Shown piece after piece: positions 1-9,500 of a DNA stretch of 36,794 nucleotides. A model generated the notes under the pieces. That model ran no database searches, was not told the DNA's origin, and saw only the letters and a list, made by a program, of their open reading frames with translations. Each line of letters opens with the position of its first letter. The first letter of the stretch is position 1. The translations under genes and the position numbers were made by a program. The stretch is from Vicinamibacteria bacterium (GTDB taxonomy: Bacteria > Acidobacteriota > Vicinamibacteria > Fen-336), in NCBI GenBank assembly GCA_023701125.1, contig JAMPXO010000041.1, positions 1 through 36,794 of the forward strand, in the 5' to 3' direction.

Positions 1-2520
1 ACGGGCCTCGGGCTGCAGTTGTACTTCTTCGAGCGCTTCCCGCAGCCCGTGCTGTTCGGCGATCCCGCCGGCTACCTCAAGGTGGGCGACGCGTTCCAGG
101 ACGCGCTCGTCCGGGTGGGCGCGGGCGAGAGCGTGGCCAGCGCCTTCGAGCGCGTGCGCGGCTACTTCTACCTGCTCGGCACCGGGGCGCTGTTCGCGAT
201 GCTCGACGCGCTGTTCCCCGGTGACCTCGCGGCCTGGCGGCGGGTGATGGCGCTGTGGAACACGCTGGCCATGCTGGCCGCGTTCCTGCTCGGCGGTCGC
301 CTCGCGCGACACCCCGCCGGCGGCTTCGTCGCGCTGACCCTGGCGGCGCTCTATCCGCCGTTCTCGGTGCAGACGGGGCGCCTCTATCCCGACCCCGTCA
401 CCGGTGCCCTGTTCGCGTTCGCCGCGTGGGCGCTGCTGCGCGCGATCGACGACGGCTCGCGGCGCGCCGCGCTGGCCGCCGGGGCGCTGCTGTGCGCGGC
501 CGGCGTGGTGCGCACCCAGATCGCGCCCGTGCTGCTGGCCGTGGCCACGGCCCTCGCCGTCGTCTCGTGGCCGTGGTGGCGCCGCGAAGCGGGCGCGCGG
601 CGGGTGGCCGCCGGTTTCGGCCTGGGCCTCGCCCCGCTCGCGTTGTGCTGGGGTCTCGTCACCTGGTCGGTCGGCGACCGCGACGACGTGATCCAGCTCG
701 GCAACGTCACGTTCAAGACGCCCTACCCGATGGGCTTCTGGATGTTCGTCGACTCCGGCGGCTGGCCCGGCACCTACAAGCTGAAGACCGAGCCCTACTA
801 CCAGGACCTGGCCCGCGCGGCGCAGGCGGACCCGGACCTGCTGCGCAGCAAGCCGCGCCAGTACGTGTTCACGCTGCGCTGGCTGCTCTCGCGCCCGAAG
901 GACGCGATCCGCCAGCCGCTGGTCAACGCCTACCGGCTGTACGAGCGGCCCGCCAACGATTACAAGTGGGACTACCCGTTCGACTACGCGCGGCAGGTCG
1001 ATCTCCAGCGCGCGCTGGCCGTGCTCGCTCTCGCCGGCGTCGCGCTGACCCTGGCCGAGGCGCCGGCGCGAGGGCTGGCGCTGGCTTTCCCGCTCGCGCT
1101 GTTGCCGCTGCACGCCGTCGTCTTTTCCTGGCCGCGCTACAACCTGCCGGCGATGCCGATCGTGCTGGCCGTCGCTGGCGCCTTCGTGGCCCGGGCCGCC
1201 TTGGCCGCGGTCGATCGGCGTGTGCTGCGCGGCCCCGGCCTCGCCCTCGGCGGCGCACTGCTCGCGACCGCGGCCGCGGCGCTGCTCGCCGACCCGGCGC
1301 CGGGACTGGCGCGCACGACGGGGGAGCTCGCGGTGCTGGCCGCGATCGGCGCGCCGCTGGCGCTGGCCGCGAATCTCGGCAGGCCTCACGGCAAACTCGT
1401 CGCCGGCTCCGCCTTCGCCCTCGCGGCGCTGCTGCGGCTCGGTCACGTCGCCCAGGACCGCACGTGGCACGAACGCGAGATCCCGCTGGGCGCCAGGACG
1501 ACGGGCGTGCGCCAGCAGCTGGACCTCGGGGCCGACGCGCTCGCCGCGCTGCGCAGGGCCGACGCCGTGGCGCTGATGCTGGACCTCCGCGTCCCGCGCG
1601 GGGACCTGGGCGGCGCGCGGCTCCGGGTGGGCGGGCACGAGCTGCCGCAGGGAGCGCTGCAGCCGACGATGCCACGGCTGCCCGAGTCCACTTCCACCGG
1701 CGGCCGCGACTGGCGCGGGTATCCGCAGTGGTGGGCGGTGCTGCTGCCGGCGGACTCGCTGCCGGCGACACCCGGGCCGCTCGAGATCGCGCTCGACGTC
1801 GATCCCGGCGACGAGATCGCGCTGCGCGCGGATCGTTTCGCAGAACAGGAGCGCTTCTACGACGGACCGTCGTTCGGCGACTGGCCGCACTTCGTTCCGC
1901 TCAAGCTCGAGGTCGATGGCGACTACCGGCTCGGCGTGCGGCGGCCGCTGGGCAGTGCCGGCACGCGGACGAGCCTGGTCACGGGCGGCGCCGCGCGACC
2001 CTCGCCTGCGGTCGCCCGCGTGCGCCTCGTCGCGCTCGCCAACGCCGCCGCCGGCACCCGCTGGACGAGCGCGCCGACCCCTGCCCGCGGCAACGTGGCG
2101 CTCGGCTTCTTCGCCTGGAGCGGGGTGCGCCAGGACGCGAGCCTGTGGATCGACGGTGTGCATGCCCTCGACTTCGTGCTGTCCGAGCGCGACGGCCTGT
2201 GGCGCGGCGGCGGCTTCCGGCTGTGCCAGCGCGGCCTCGGCGACCGCGGCGACAAGGCGTACGCGGCGCTGGTCCTGGAGGGCCCGTCGAGCGGCGCGCC
2301 GCGCACGCTCGAGGTTCGCTTCAGCACCGCGTTCGCGCGCCAGCGCGCGTACTTCGTCGCCGACCGCAAGGGCGACTTCGCCGCGCTCGCCCCGCACTTC
2401 GCGGCCTGCGGAGTGGCGGAGACCACACCGCGGGCGGCCGGCGTCGCCAGCGTGCTCGAAGCCAGCCGCAACTCCTACCCCGAAGACACGGGCCTGTGGC
2501 GGGTGGAGTCGGTGTACTGA
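1..2520 (+). CDS. GT-C (GT39/PMT-like) membrane glycosyltransferase, 5'-partial
   Basis: The frame is open from the first base, so the true start probably lies upstream; 839 residues are visible. The first ~460 are dominated by hydrophobic helices separated by short Arg-rich loops. An early GDPAGY motif in the first periplasmic loop resembles the acidic loop motif of GT-C enzymes that use polyprenyl-phosphate sugars. A second acidic/Tyr motif, LYPDPVTG, follows. The last ~350 residues look soluble and beta-rich with few hydrophobic stretches, consistent with a periplasmic C-terminal domain. Known GT39-like proteins transfer a sugar from a lipid carrier to protein or lipid A on the periplasmic side; the substrate here cannot be read. 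The next gene follows 77 bp downstream. The GT-C fold is likely; the family assignment is moderate. Confidence 0.7.
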   Translation, partial: TGLGLQLYFFERFPQPVLFGDPAGYLKVGDAFQDALVRVGAGESVASAFERVRGYFYLLGTGALFAMLDALFPGDLAAWRRVMALWNTLAMLAAFLLGGRLARHPAGGFVALTLAALYPPFSVQTGRLYPDPVTGALFAFAAWALLRAIDDGSRRAALAAGALLCAAGVVRTQIAPVLLAVATALAVVSWPWWRREAGARRVAAGFGLGLAPLALCWGLVTWSVGDRDDVIQLGNVTFKTPYPMGFWMFVDSGGWPGTYKLKTEPYYQDLARAAQADPDLLRSKPRQYVFTLRWLLSRPKDAIRQPLVNAYRLYERPANDYKWDYPFDYARQVDLQRALAVLALAGVALTLAEAPARGLALAFPLALLPLHAVVFSWPRYNLPAMPIVLAVAGAFVARAALAAVDRRVLRGPGLALGGALLATAAAALLADPAPGLARTTGELAVLAAIGAPLALAANLGRPHGKLVAGSAFALAALLRLGHVAQDRTWHEREIPLGARTTGVRQQLDLGADALAALRRADAVALMLDLRVPRGDLGGARLRVGGHELPQGALQPTMPRLPESTSTGGRDWRGYPQWWAVLLPADSLPATPGPLEIALDVDPGDEIALRADRFAEQERFYDGPSFGDWPHFVPLKLEVDGDYRLGVRRPLGSAGTRTSLVTGGAARPSPAVARVRLVALANAAAGTRWTSAPTPARGNVALGFFAWSGVRQDASLWIDGVHALDFVLSERDGLWRGGGFRLCQRGLGDRGDKAYAALVLEGPSSGAPRTLEVRFSTAFARQRAYFVADRKGDFAALAPHFAACGVAETTPRAAGVASVLEASRNSYPEDTGLWRVESVY

Positions 2521-2597
2521 ACGGCACGGGCGGCCCGCCCCCATTCGCGTGGAACTTTTCGGCGCGGCCTGCGTTCACCCTGTTGGAGGACCCTGCG

Positions 2598-2819
2598 ATG
2601 ACCCATGCCGGGACGGCCGCCGTGCTCAGCTTCTTCGTTCCCGGTGTCGGCCAGATCTACAACGGCGACTTCCTGCGCGGGCTCTTCTGGCTGATCGTGA
2701 CGCCCGGCTTCTGGCTGGGCAGTGGCGGCCTGCTCGGCTGGGTCTGCCACCTGATCGCGTCGTACACGGCCTACGGCCGCGGCCAGAAGAAGGCCCGCGC
2801 GGAGGCGAACTCCGCCTGA
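2598..2819 (+). CDS. Small TM2-domain-like membrane protein (73 aa)
   Basis: The ATG at 2598 is preceded by GGAGGA (2585-2590) at 7-nt spacing. The 73-residue product has two hydrophobic segments (about residues 7-19 and 27-55). Between them is PGVGQIYNGDFLRG, which matches the conserved turn of TM2-domain proteins (proline, GxGQxYNG, then a second helix). The tail is Lys/Arg/Glu-rich (GRGQKKARAEANSA) and probably cytoplasmic. TM2 proteins are small two-helix membrane proteins, mostly of unknown function. A strong hairpin begins 8 bp after the stop, so the gene probably ends a transcript that started in or before the glycosyltransferase gene. Confidence 0.8.
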   Translation: MTHAGTAAVLSFFVPGVGQIYNGDFLRGLFWLIVTPGFWLGSGGLLGWVCHLIASYTAYGRGQKKARAEANSA

Positions 2820-2826
2820 AGGCCAA

Positions 2827-2850
2827 GGCGCCGGATTGGGTTCCGGCGCC
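2827..2850 (+). terminator. GC-rich hairpin after the TM2-like gene
   Basis: A perfect 9-bp stem, GGCGCCGGA / TCCGGCGCC, closes a 6-nt loop (TTGGGT), starting 8 nt after the stop codon. There is no T-run after it, so it is either a non-canonical intrinsic terminator or a 3'-end stabiliser. The stem is seen directly; its role is inferred from position. Confidence 0.55.
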
Positions 2851-2881
2851 GGGGTGAACCCGTCGCCGGTCCCGCGGGCCT

Positions 2882-2950
2882 GGGCGGAGGAGCGAAGCGA
2901 CGGAGCCCAGCGGCCCGAGCGCCGGGATTCACTCCCGGCGCGAGCCGCCC
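2882..2950 (+). repeat. Dispersed structured repeat, copy 1
   Basis: The copy begins with GGGCGGAGGAGC (2882-2893), continues with GCGACGGAGC and GGCCCGAGCG, and forms a perfect 9-bp hairpin GCGCCGGGA-TTCAC-TCCCGGCGC (2919-2941). It ends in GAGCCGCCC (2942-2950). The same blocks in the same order occur on the minus strand at 29012-28939 and in part at 2963-3027. Between copies the stem sequence differs but pairing is kept. It lies in a 313-bp stretch without genes. Confidence 0.7.
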
Positions 2951-2962
2951 TCGGGGGCTTGG

Positions 2963-3061
2963 GGGCGGAGGAGCTTCCGTTCGCGACGTAGCCCCCATGG
3001 GACCGGCGACGGGCTCTGCCCGGCGTCGGAACCCGACGACGCTCACGCCGCGAACGGACGC
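2963..3061 (+). repeat. Dispersed structured repeat, copy 2, with outer inverted arms
   Basis: It begins 81 bp after copy 1 with the identical 12-mer GGGCGGAGGAGC (2963-2974), then TTCCGTTCGCGACG, close to the minus-strand copy. A 10-bp stem with one mismatch (3005-3014 / 3018-3027) closes the same TCT loop seen in copy 3. The segment 2973-2992 is also inversely repeated at 3041-3061, sharing the core TCCGTTCGCG, so the whole unit can fold as a long outer stem with an inner hairpin. It ends about 70 bp before the kinase start. Confidence 0.65.
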
Positions 3062-3132
3062 GGCCCCGCACCCCGGTCAGCGCTCGCCGCCGGACGTTCT
3101 TCTGCTAACGTCCGGGCTTCACTGGAGCGCGC

Positions 3133-5340
3133 ATGATCGGCGAGTCGGTCTCCCACTACCGGATCAAGGCCCGGCTGGGAAGCGGGGGCATGGGCGTCGT
3201 CTACGAGGCCGAGGACCAGAAGCTCGGCCGTCACGTCGCGCTCAAGTTCCTGCCGGCGGAAATGGCGCAGGACAAGGGCTCGCTCGAGCGCTTCCAGCGC
3301 GAGGCGCGGGCCGCCTCGGCGCTGAACCACCCCGGCATCTGCACGGTCCACGAGATCGACCAGCACGAGGGGAAGCACTTCATCGCGATGGAGCTGCTGG
3401 AGGGCGAAACGCTCGCCGACCGCGTTCGCCGCGGCCCGTTCGACCTGGGAGCACTGCTCGACACGGGCATCCAGATCGCCGATGCGCTGGAGTCGGCCCA
3501 CGCCAAGGGCATCGTCCACCGCGACCTGAAGCCGGCCAACGTGTTCGTCAACGCGCGTGGCCAGATCAAGATCCTCGACTTCGGCCTGGCCAAGATCGAC
3601 CGCACCCGCGCCGCCATCGCGGGCGACCACTCCGAGGCGCCGACCGCGGTGCAGCCGCACGAGCTGACCACGGCCGGCACCATGCTCGGCACCGTCTCCT
3701 ACATGTCGCCCGAGCAGGCCCGCGGCCAGGTCACCGACGCCCGCACCGACCTGTTCTCGCTGGGCACGCTGCTGTACCAGCTCGCGACCGGCACCCTGCC
3801 CTTCCCTGGCGAGACCTCGGCCGTGGTGTTCGACGCGATCCTCAACCGCGAGCCGCTGCCGATCCACCAGGTCAACCCGTCGCTGCCGGGCGAGCTGGGC
3901 CGGATCGTCGGCCGCGCGCTGGAGAAGGACCGCAACCTCCGCCACCAGACCGCCACGGATCTCAAGACCGAGCTGATGCGGCTCCGGCGCGAGCTGGACT
4001 CGGGCGGTCGCCGCAGCGCCGAGCCCGACTCCCGCAGCGGGGTCCACAAGGCCGCCGAGAAGTCGGTCGCGGTGCTCTACTTCGAGAACCTGTCGGGGGT
4101 GAAAGAAGACGAGTACCTGCGCGACGGCGTCACCGAGGACATCATCTCGGAGCTGTCCAAGATCAAGGGCCTGAAGATCTTCGCGCGCTCGACCGTGCTC
4201 GCCTTCCGCGACAAGGAAGTGGCGCCGGCGCAGGTCGGCAAGCAGCTCGGTGCCGCCTACCTGCTGACCGGCAGCCTGCGCCGGGCGGGCCAGCGGCTGC
4301 GCATCAACGCCGAGCTGGTCGACACCCAGACCGACTTCCCGATGTGGTCCGAGCGCTTCGACCGCGAGATGGCCGACGTGTTCGAGGTCCAGGACGAGAT
4401 CGCCCGCAAGATCGCCGAGGCGCTGCGCATCAAGCTCTCGGCCCAGGAACAGGAAGCGCTGGCCACCCGGCCGACCGACAACCTGCAGGCCTACGACCAG
4501 TACCTGCGCGGCAAGGCCTACGCCCGGCGGCTGACCCGCCAGGACCTCGAGTTCGCGCTGCAGTGTTTCCAGAACGCGGTGGCACTCGATCCGCGGTTCG
4601 CGCTCGCCCACGCCGCCATCGCCAGCTCCTGCGCCCAGTACTACCAGCACTTCGACCGCGGGCCGCAGTGGCTGGAGCGGGCCCGCGCCGCCAGCCACGA
4701 GGCGAGCGCGCTCGGCACCCAGGCGCCCGAGATCCTGATCGCCGAGGCCTGGATCCTCTACACCGAGTCGCAGCACGAGGAGGCCATCCAGCGCGTGCGC
4801 AAGGCGATCGAGCGCAAGCCTGACGTCGAGGGCGCCTACTACCTGCTCGGCCGCGCGCTGTTCGCCGCCGGCCGCTACCAGGAAGTCGCCGACATGGCGG
4901 ACGCCGCGGTGGCCGCGGCGGGCGAGGACTACAACATCTACGTCCCGCTCCACAACGCGTTCGGTGCGCTCGGCAAGAAGGACGGGCTGCGCAACATGGT
5001 GCTGCAGCGCATCCAGGTGATCGAGGGCCACCTCAAGAAATTCCCGGAGGACGCCCGCGGCCGCACCCTGCTGGCCACGGACTACGCCCAGGTCGGCCGC
5101 CAGGAGGACGCCTTCCGCGAGGCCAACCTGGCGATGGCGCTGCGCGCCGACGACGCGATGGTGATGTACAACGTCGCCTGCGTCTTCGGCCAGCTCGGCA
5201 AGCCGCCCGAGGCCCTCGACGCGCTACGCAAGGCCAAGGAGGCCGGCTGGAAGGACGCGACCTGGGCGCGCCGCGACCCGGACCTCGCGATCCTCCACGG
5301 CCTGCCGGAGTTCGACAAGCTGTACCCGTCCGCCGACTGA
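3133..5340 (+). CDS. Ser/Thr protein kinase with TolB-like (FlgO/TolB_N) and TPR domains
   Basis: The 735-residue protein has three parts. Residues ~8-285 are a Hanks-type kinase: glycine loop GSGGMG (16-21), ATP lysine K38, catalytic HRDLKPAN (H129, D131), DFG at 149-151 and an activation segment ending [10 protein letters not shown]. Residues ~310-430 match the TolB-like N-terminal domain found with adenylate cyclases and kinases ([34 protein letters not shown]). Residues ~440-735 are TPR-like helices ([24 protein letters not shown]). No transmembrane segment is visible, so the protein is probably cytosolic. GGAG (3123-3126) precedes the ATG, and TAACGT with a TG extension (3103-3111) could be its -10. 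Such kinases are numerous in Acidobacteriota and Myxococcota. Substrates are unknown. The exported asparaginase follows after 17 bp. Confidence 0.93.
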   Translation: MIGESVSHYRIKARLGSGGMGVVYEAEDQKLGRHVALKFLPAEMAQDKGSLERFQREARAASALNHPGICTVHEIDQHEGKHFIAMELLEGETLADRVRRGPFDLGALLDTGIQIADALESAHAKGIVHRDLKPANVFVNARGQIKILDFGLAKIDRTRAAIAGDHSEAPTAVQPHELTTAGTMLGTVSYMSPEQARGQVTDARTDLFSLGTLLYQLATGTLPFPGETSAVVFDAILNREPLPIHQVNPSLPGELGRIVGRALEKDRNLRHQTATDLKTELMRLRRELDSGGRRSAEPDSRSGVHKAAEKSVAVLYFENLSGVKEDEYLRDGVTEDIISELSKIKGLKIFARSTVLAFRDKEVAPAQVGKQLGAAYLLTGSLRRAGQRLRINAELVDTQTDFPMWSERFDREMADVFEVQDEIARKIAEALRIKLSAQEQEALATRPTDNLQAYDQYLRGKAYARRLTRQDLEFALQCFQNAVALDPRFALAHAAIASSCAQYYQHFDRGPQWLERARAASHEASALGTQAPEILIAEAWILYTESQHEEAIQRVRKAIERKPDVEGAYYLLGRALFAAGRYQEVADMADAAVAAAGEDYNIYVPLHNAFGALGKKDGLRNMVLQRIQVIEGHLKKFPEDARGRTLLATDYAQVGRQEDAFREANLAMALRADDAMVMYNVACVFGQLGKPPEALDALRKAKEAGWKDATWARRDPDLAILHGLPEFDKLYPSAD

Positions 5341-5357
5341 GTCTTCTGGAGGACCCG

Positions 5358-6470
5358 ATGCCCGCTCCGCTCGATCGCCGCAGCTTCGTCCGCGCCTCGC
5401 TCGTCGCCGGGGTGGCCGGCGCCGTGGGCCAGGCGCCCGCCGTGCGCGCCGCCGGCGTCCGCCCCGTCGTGGTCGCCTCGTCCAACGGCAACCGCTTCAA
5501 GAACGGAGGGACGCAGACCGGCGTCGCGGTCGCCTTCGAGCGGATGACGAAGGGCGAGGACGTGCTCGACGCGCTGATCGCGGGCGTCAACCTCTGCGAG
5601 CTGGACCCCGCCGACGACAGCGTCGGCTACGGCGGCCTGCCCAATGCGGAGGGCGTCGTCCAGCTCGACGCGTCGGTGATGCACGGGCCGAAGCGCCGCG
5701 CCGGCGCCGTCGCCTGCATCGAGGGCGTGCGCGCGCCGTCGCTGGTCGCCAAGGCAGTGATGGAGCACACCGACCACCACCTGCTGGTCGGCGCGGGGGC
5801 GCAGCTCTTCGCCCGCCAGATGGGCTTCGCGATCGAGGCCGACCTCAACACCGAGAACTCGCGGCAGAAGTGGCTGGAGTGGAAGCGGCGGATCGACCCC
5901 GACCACTACCTCGACCCGGCGAAGCGCGAGGCGGCGGCCGAGGCGGCGCGCGAGGCGATGATGGCAGCGGGCCGGCTCGACCCGCTGCACGCGTACGGCA
6001 CGATCAACTGCAACGGCATCAACGCCAAGGGCGAGGTCTGCGGGGTGACCACCACATCCGGCCTGGCGTGGAAGATCCCGGGCCGCGTCGGCGACAGCCC
6101 GATCCTCGGCGCCGGGCTGTGGGTCGACGGCGAGGTCGGCGCCGCCGGCTCGACCGGTCGCGGCGAGGCCAACCTGTACAACCTGTCCTCGCACCTGATC
6201 GTGGAGAACCTGCGGCGCGGCATGAGCCCGAAGGACGCGGGCATGGACGCGCTGCGCCGCATCCGCGCCAACACGGTCGAGAAGCGGTTGCGCAACGCCC
6301 AGGGCAACCCCGGCTTCTACGTCAACTTCTACATCCTGAACGCGAAGGGCGACTTCGCCGGCGTCAGCACCTACGGCACCTACAAGGGGCGCAAGGTCGA
6401 GTACGCCGTGTGCACCGAGAACGGCCCGGAAACCCGCCCGGTCGAGGCGCTGATCCCCGAGCATCCCTAG
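5358..6470 (+). CDS. N4-(beta-N-acetylglucosaminyl)-L-asparaginase family Ntn-hydrolase, Tat-exported
   Basis: This 370-aa protein opens with a twin-arginine signal: DRRSFVRA (6-13), a hydrophobic Ala/Val/Gly segment and a probable cleavage after AVRA near residue 32. The body matches glycosylasparaginases: GTINC carrying the predicted autoprocessing/nucleophile threonine (T215), then TTTSGLAWK, GRVGDSPILGAG and the glycine motif in GAAGSTGRGE. Family members self-cleave before the threonine into alpha and beta subunits and hydrolyse the GlcNAc-Asn bond; some bacterial members act on isoaspartyl or other substrates. SD GGAGGA (5348-5353) precedes the ATG, and the gene lies 17 bp after the kinase, so co-transcription is likely. 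Family is secure; the exact substrate is not. Confidence 0.9.
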   Translation: MPAPLDRRSFVRASLVAGVAGAVGQAPAVRAAGVRPVVVASSNGNRFKNGGTQTGVAVAFERMTKGEDVLDALIAGVNLCELDPADDSVGYGGLPNAEGVVQLDASVMHGPKRRAGAVACIEGVRAPSLVAKAVMEHTDHHLLVGAGAQLFARQMGFAIEADLNTENSRQKWLEWKRRIDPDHYLDPAKREAAAEAAREAMMAAGRLDPLHAYGTINCNGINAKGEVCGVTTTSGLAWKIPGRVGDSPILGAGLWVDGEVGAAGSTGRGEANLYNLSSHLIVENLRRGMSPKDAGMDALRRIRANTVEKRLRNAQGNPGFYVNFYILNAKGDFAGVSTYGTYKGRKVEYAVCTENGPETRPVEALIPEHP

Positions 6471-6499
6471 CCGATAGGAGCCGCGGGGGCGCTCGCCCT

Positions 6500-6505
6500 T
6501 ACAAT
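6500..6505 (+). promoter_or_regulatory. -10 box TACAAT for a probably leaderless SNF2 transcript
   Basis: TACAAT (5 of 6 to TATAAT) ends exactly 6 nt before the GTG at 6512, which places the transcription start at or next to the start codon. There is no Shine-Dalgarno sequence at normal spacing; the GGAG at 6477-6480 is over 30 nt away. No convincing -35 is visible. Confidence 0.5.
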
Positions 6506-6511
6506 CCGTCA

Positions 6512-9500
6512 GTGCTCTGGTCTCAGGTAATCGCGGGCCAGGTGCCCGCACTCGCGCGTGCCCGCGGCGCGACCTACTTCGACCAGGGCCGGGTGGTGGC
6601 CCTCTCCGGCCGCGGCCACTCGCTGCTGGCCCGCGTGCGCGGCACCCTCGTCTACGACGTGCGGATCGAGGTCGACGGCGCGCAGCTCAACGCGACCTGC
6701 ACCTGCCCCGCGGCCGGCCGCGCGCCGTGCAAGCACGTGTGGGCCGCGTTGCTCGAGGCCGAGCGGCTGGGACGGATCTCCAGCCCCGCCGAGGTCTCGC
6801 CCGCCGGCGCCTCCGGCCCCTCGCCCAGCGGCCTGACCCGCGGGCCCGACCGCCCGCTGGCCCTGTGGCGCGACCGGCTGGAGGTGATCGCCACCACCCA
6901 GGGCACGACGGGCCTGCGCCCGCCGGCGCCGGCCCTGGCCCAGGAGGGCGACGAAATCCTGTACGTGCTCGACCTGCCGTCGAGCCTGGCCCAGGGCGCG
7001 CTCCACGTCGAGACCCACATCGCGCGCCGGCGGCGCGACGGTCAGCCCGGCGAGCCGCGCCCGTTCCCGATCGGCCGCGGCGAGGCCGCGCTGCTGCCCG
7101 ACGCCGCCGACCGCCGCGCGCTGCTGCTGCTGCTGGGCGCACGCCGCGGCCTGTACGAGGAGCACCTGGGCCGGGCCGACACCTTCCGCATCGGCGCCGA
7201 CGCCGTGCCGGCGCTGGTCGAGGTGCTGGCCCGGACCGGGCGGGCCCGGGTGCAGGTCACGCGCGAGGGCGCGCCGGTCGCCCTGCGCTGGCAGGCCGAG
7301 CCCGGTTTCGAGCTACAACTGCGGGTCCGCGAGCGCGACGAGGACTACGTGCTGGCCGCGTCGCTCCGCGCCGGCGAGGTCGAGCGGCCGCTGGCCGACG
7401 CGGCGCTCGTGCTGCGGCAGGGCGCCGTGTTCTTCGCGGACGGCGTGGCCGGTCCGTTCGACGACCGCGGGCTGTGGCCGTTCGTGCGCGACCTGCGCCA
7501 GCACCGCGAGCTGGCGGTGCCGATCCGCCACGCCAGCCGGCTGCTCTCGGCGCTGGCGGCCGCCGGGCCCGGCCCGCTGGCCGCGGTCGAGTTGCCCGCG
7601 GACCTGCAGGTCGCGGTCGTGCAGGCCGCGCCGCGCCCGCGGCTGCGGGTCGATCCCGACCCGCGCGACCCGCGGCGCCTGCTCGCGCAACTGGCCTTCG
7701 ACTACGACGGCGGGCTGGCCCCGGACGACGCCGGCCCCGCGGCGTTCCACTTCGACGCCGCCACTCGCCGCCTGCTGGTGCGCGACACGGAAGCCGAAGA
7801 GGGCGCCCGCGACGAGCTGCTGGCGCTGGGCCTGCGGCGGGTGAACACCGGTGCCCAGTTCTACCTGGCGCCGCGGCGGCTGGCCGAGGTCGTGCGCGCG
7901 CTGGCCCCGCGCGGCTTCCTGATCGAGGTCGACGGCCGCGTCCAGCGGCCGAGCGGCTCGGTGCGCTACCGGGTGTCGTCGGGCGTCGACTGGTTCGACC
8001 TCGACGCCGAGGTCGACTTCGGCGGCGGCGCGACCGCGCGGCTGCCCGCGCTGCTGGAGGCCGCGCGCACGGGCTCGGCGACGGTCGTGCTCGACGACGG
8101 CTCCTCCGGCCTGCTGCCCGAGGAGTGGCTCGCGCGGCAGGGTTTCCTGCGCGCGCTGGGCGAACTGGAGGGCGGCCGGCTCCGCTTCCGCTCCGCGCAG
8201 GCCACGCTGATCGGGGAACTGCTCGCCGAGGCCTCCTCACTCGAGGCCGACGAGGGCTTCCACGAGGCGCGGGCGCGGCTGCGGGCGTTCTCGCGGGTGC
8301 GCGCGGCCGACCCGCCGGCCGGCTTCCACGGCACGCTGCGGCCGTACCAGCGCGAGGGCCTCGGCTGGCTGCGCTTCCTGCGCGAGTTCTCGCTCGGCGG
8401 CTGCCTCGCCGACGACATGGGCCTGGGCAAGACCGTGCAGGTGCTGGCGCTGCTCGAGGAGCGCCGCGCGACGGCCCGCCACCCCTCGCTGGTCGTGGTC
8501 CCGCGCTCGCTGGTCTTCAACTGGCAGGAAGAGGCGGCGCGCTTCGTGCCCGGCCTGCGCGTGCGCGACCACACCGGCCTCGAGCGGGCCCGCGGCGGCG
8601 AGGCGTTCGCCGACGCCGACCTGGTGCTGACGACCTACGGCACGCTGCGCCGCGACATCCGGATGCTCGAGGGCCTGCGCTTCGACTACGTGATCCTGGA
8701 CGAGGCCCAGAACGTCAAGAACCACCGGACGGAGGCGGCGCGCGCCGTGCGCCGGCTGCGCGCCGACCACCGCCTGGCGCTGACCGGCACCCCGCTCGAG
8801 AACCACCTCGGCGAGCTGCGCAGCCTGCTCGACTTCCTGAACCCCGGCCTGCTCGGCGCCTCCTCCGCCTTCCGCGGCGGCGACGCGCCCGGCGACGAGG
8901 TCGCGCGCCGCGCGCTGGCCGAGGGCATCCGCCCGTTCGTGCTGCGCCGGACCAAGGAGCAGGTCGAAGGCGACCTGCCGGCGAAGACCGAGCAGACCCT
9001 GCACTGCGCGCTGGAGGGCAAGGCGCAGACGCTGTACCGCGAGCTGGCGACCCACTACCGGCGCACGCTGCTGGCCCAGGTCGACGAGCGCGGCATGGCG
9101 CGCTCGAAGATCCAGGTGCTGGAGGCGCTGCTGCGGCTGCGCCAGGCCGCCTGCCACCCCGGCCTCGTCGACAAGCGCTACGCGGCCGTGGCCTCGGCCA
9201 AGATCGAGGCGCTGGTGCCGCTGCTGCACGAGGTCGTGGCCGAGGGCCACAAGGCGCTGGTGTTCTCCCAGTTCACGAGCTTCCTGGCCCTCGTCCGCCA
9301 GCGGCTGGGGCAGGAGGGGCTGATCCACGAGTACCTGGACGGCCGCACCCGCGACCGCGCCTCGCGCGTCAAGCGCTTCCAGGAGGACACGGCCTGCCCG
9401 CTGTTCCTGGTCAGCCTCAAGGCCGGCGGCACCGGCCTCAACCTGACCGCGGCCGACTACGTGTTCCTGCTCGACCCGTGGTGGAACCCCGCCGTCGAGT

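Noticed and set aside
2820-3132. CRISPR-like array, because repeated blocks recur 81 bp apart
   Set aside because: There are only two copies, the units are imperfect and contain hairpins in place of unique spacers, and no cas gene is present.
3043-5031. Long minus-strand open frame (over 600 codons) opposite the kinase gene
   Set aside because: It is antisense to a gene with complete kinase, TolB and TPR motifs. The product is Val/Leu/Arg/Ala-rich with no recognisable domain. High GC with third-position bias makes such mirror frames common.
5870-6511. Upstream extension of the SNF2 frame over the asparaginase gene
   Set aside because: The extension translates to Arg/Gly/Pro-rich noise and overlaps a well-supported gene; the -10 box at 6500-6505 and GTG at 6512 give a better start.
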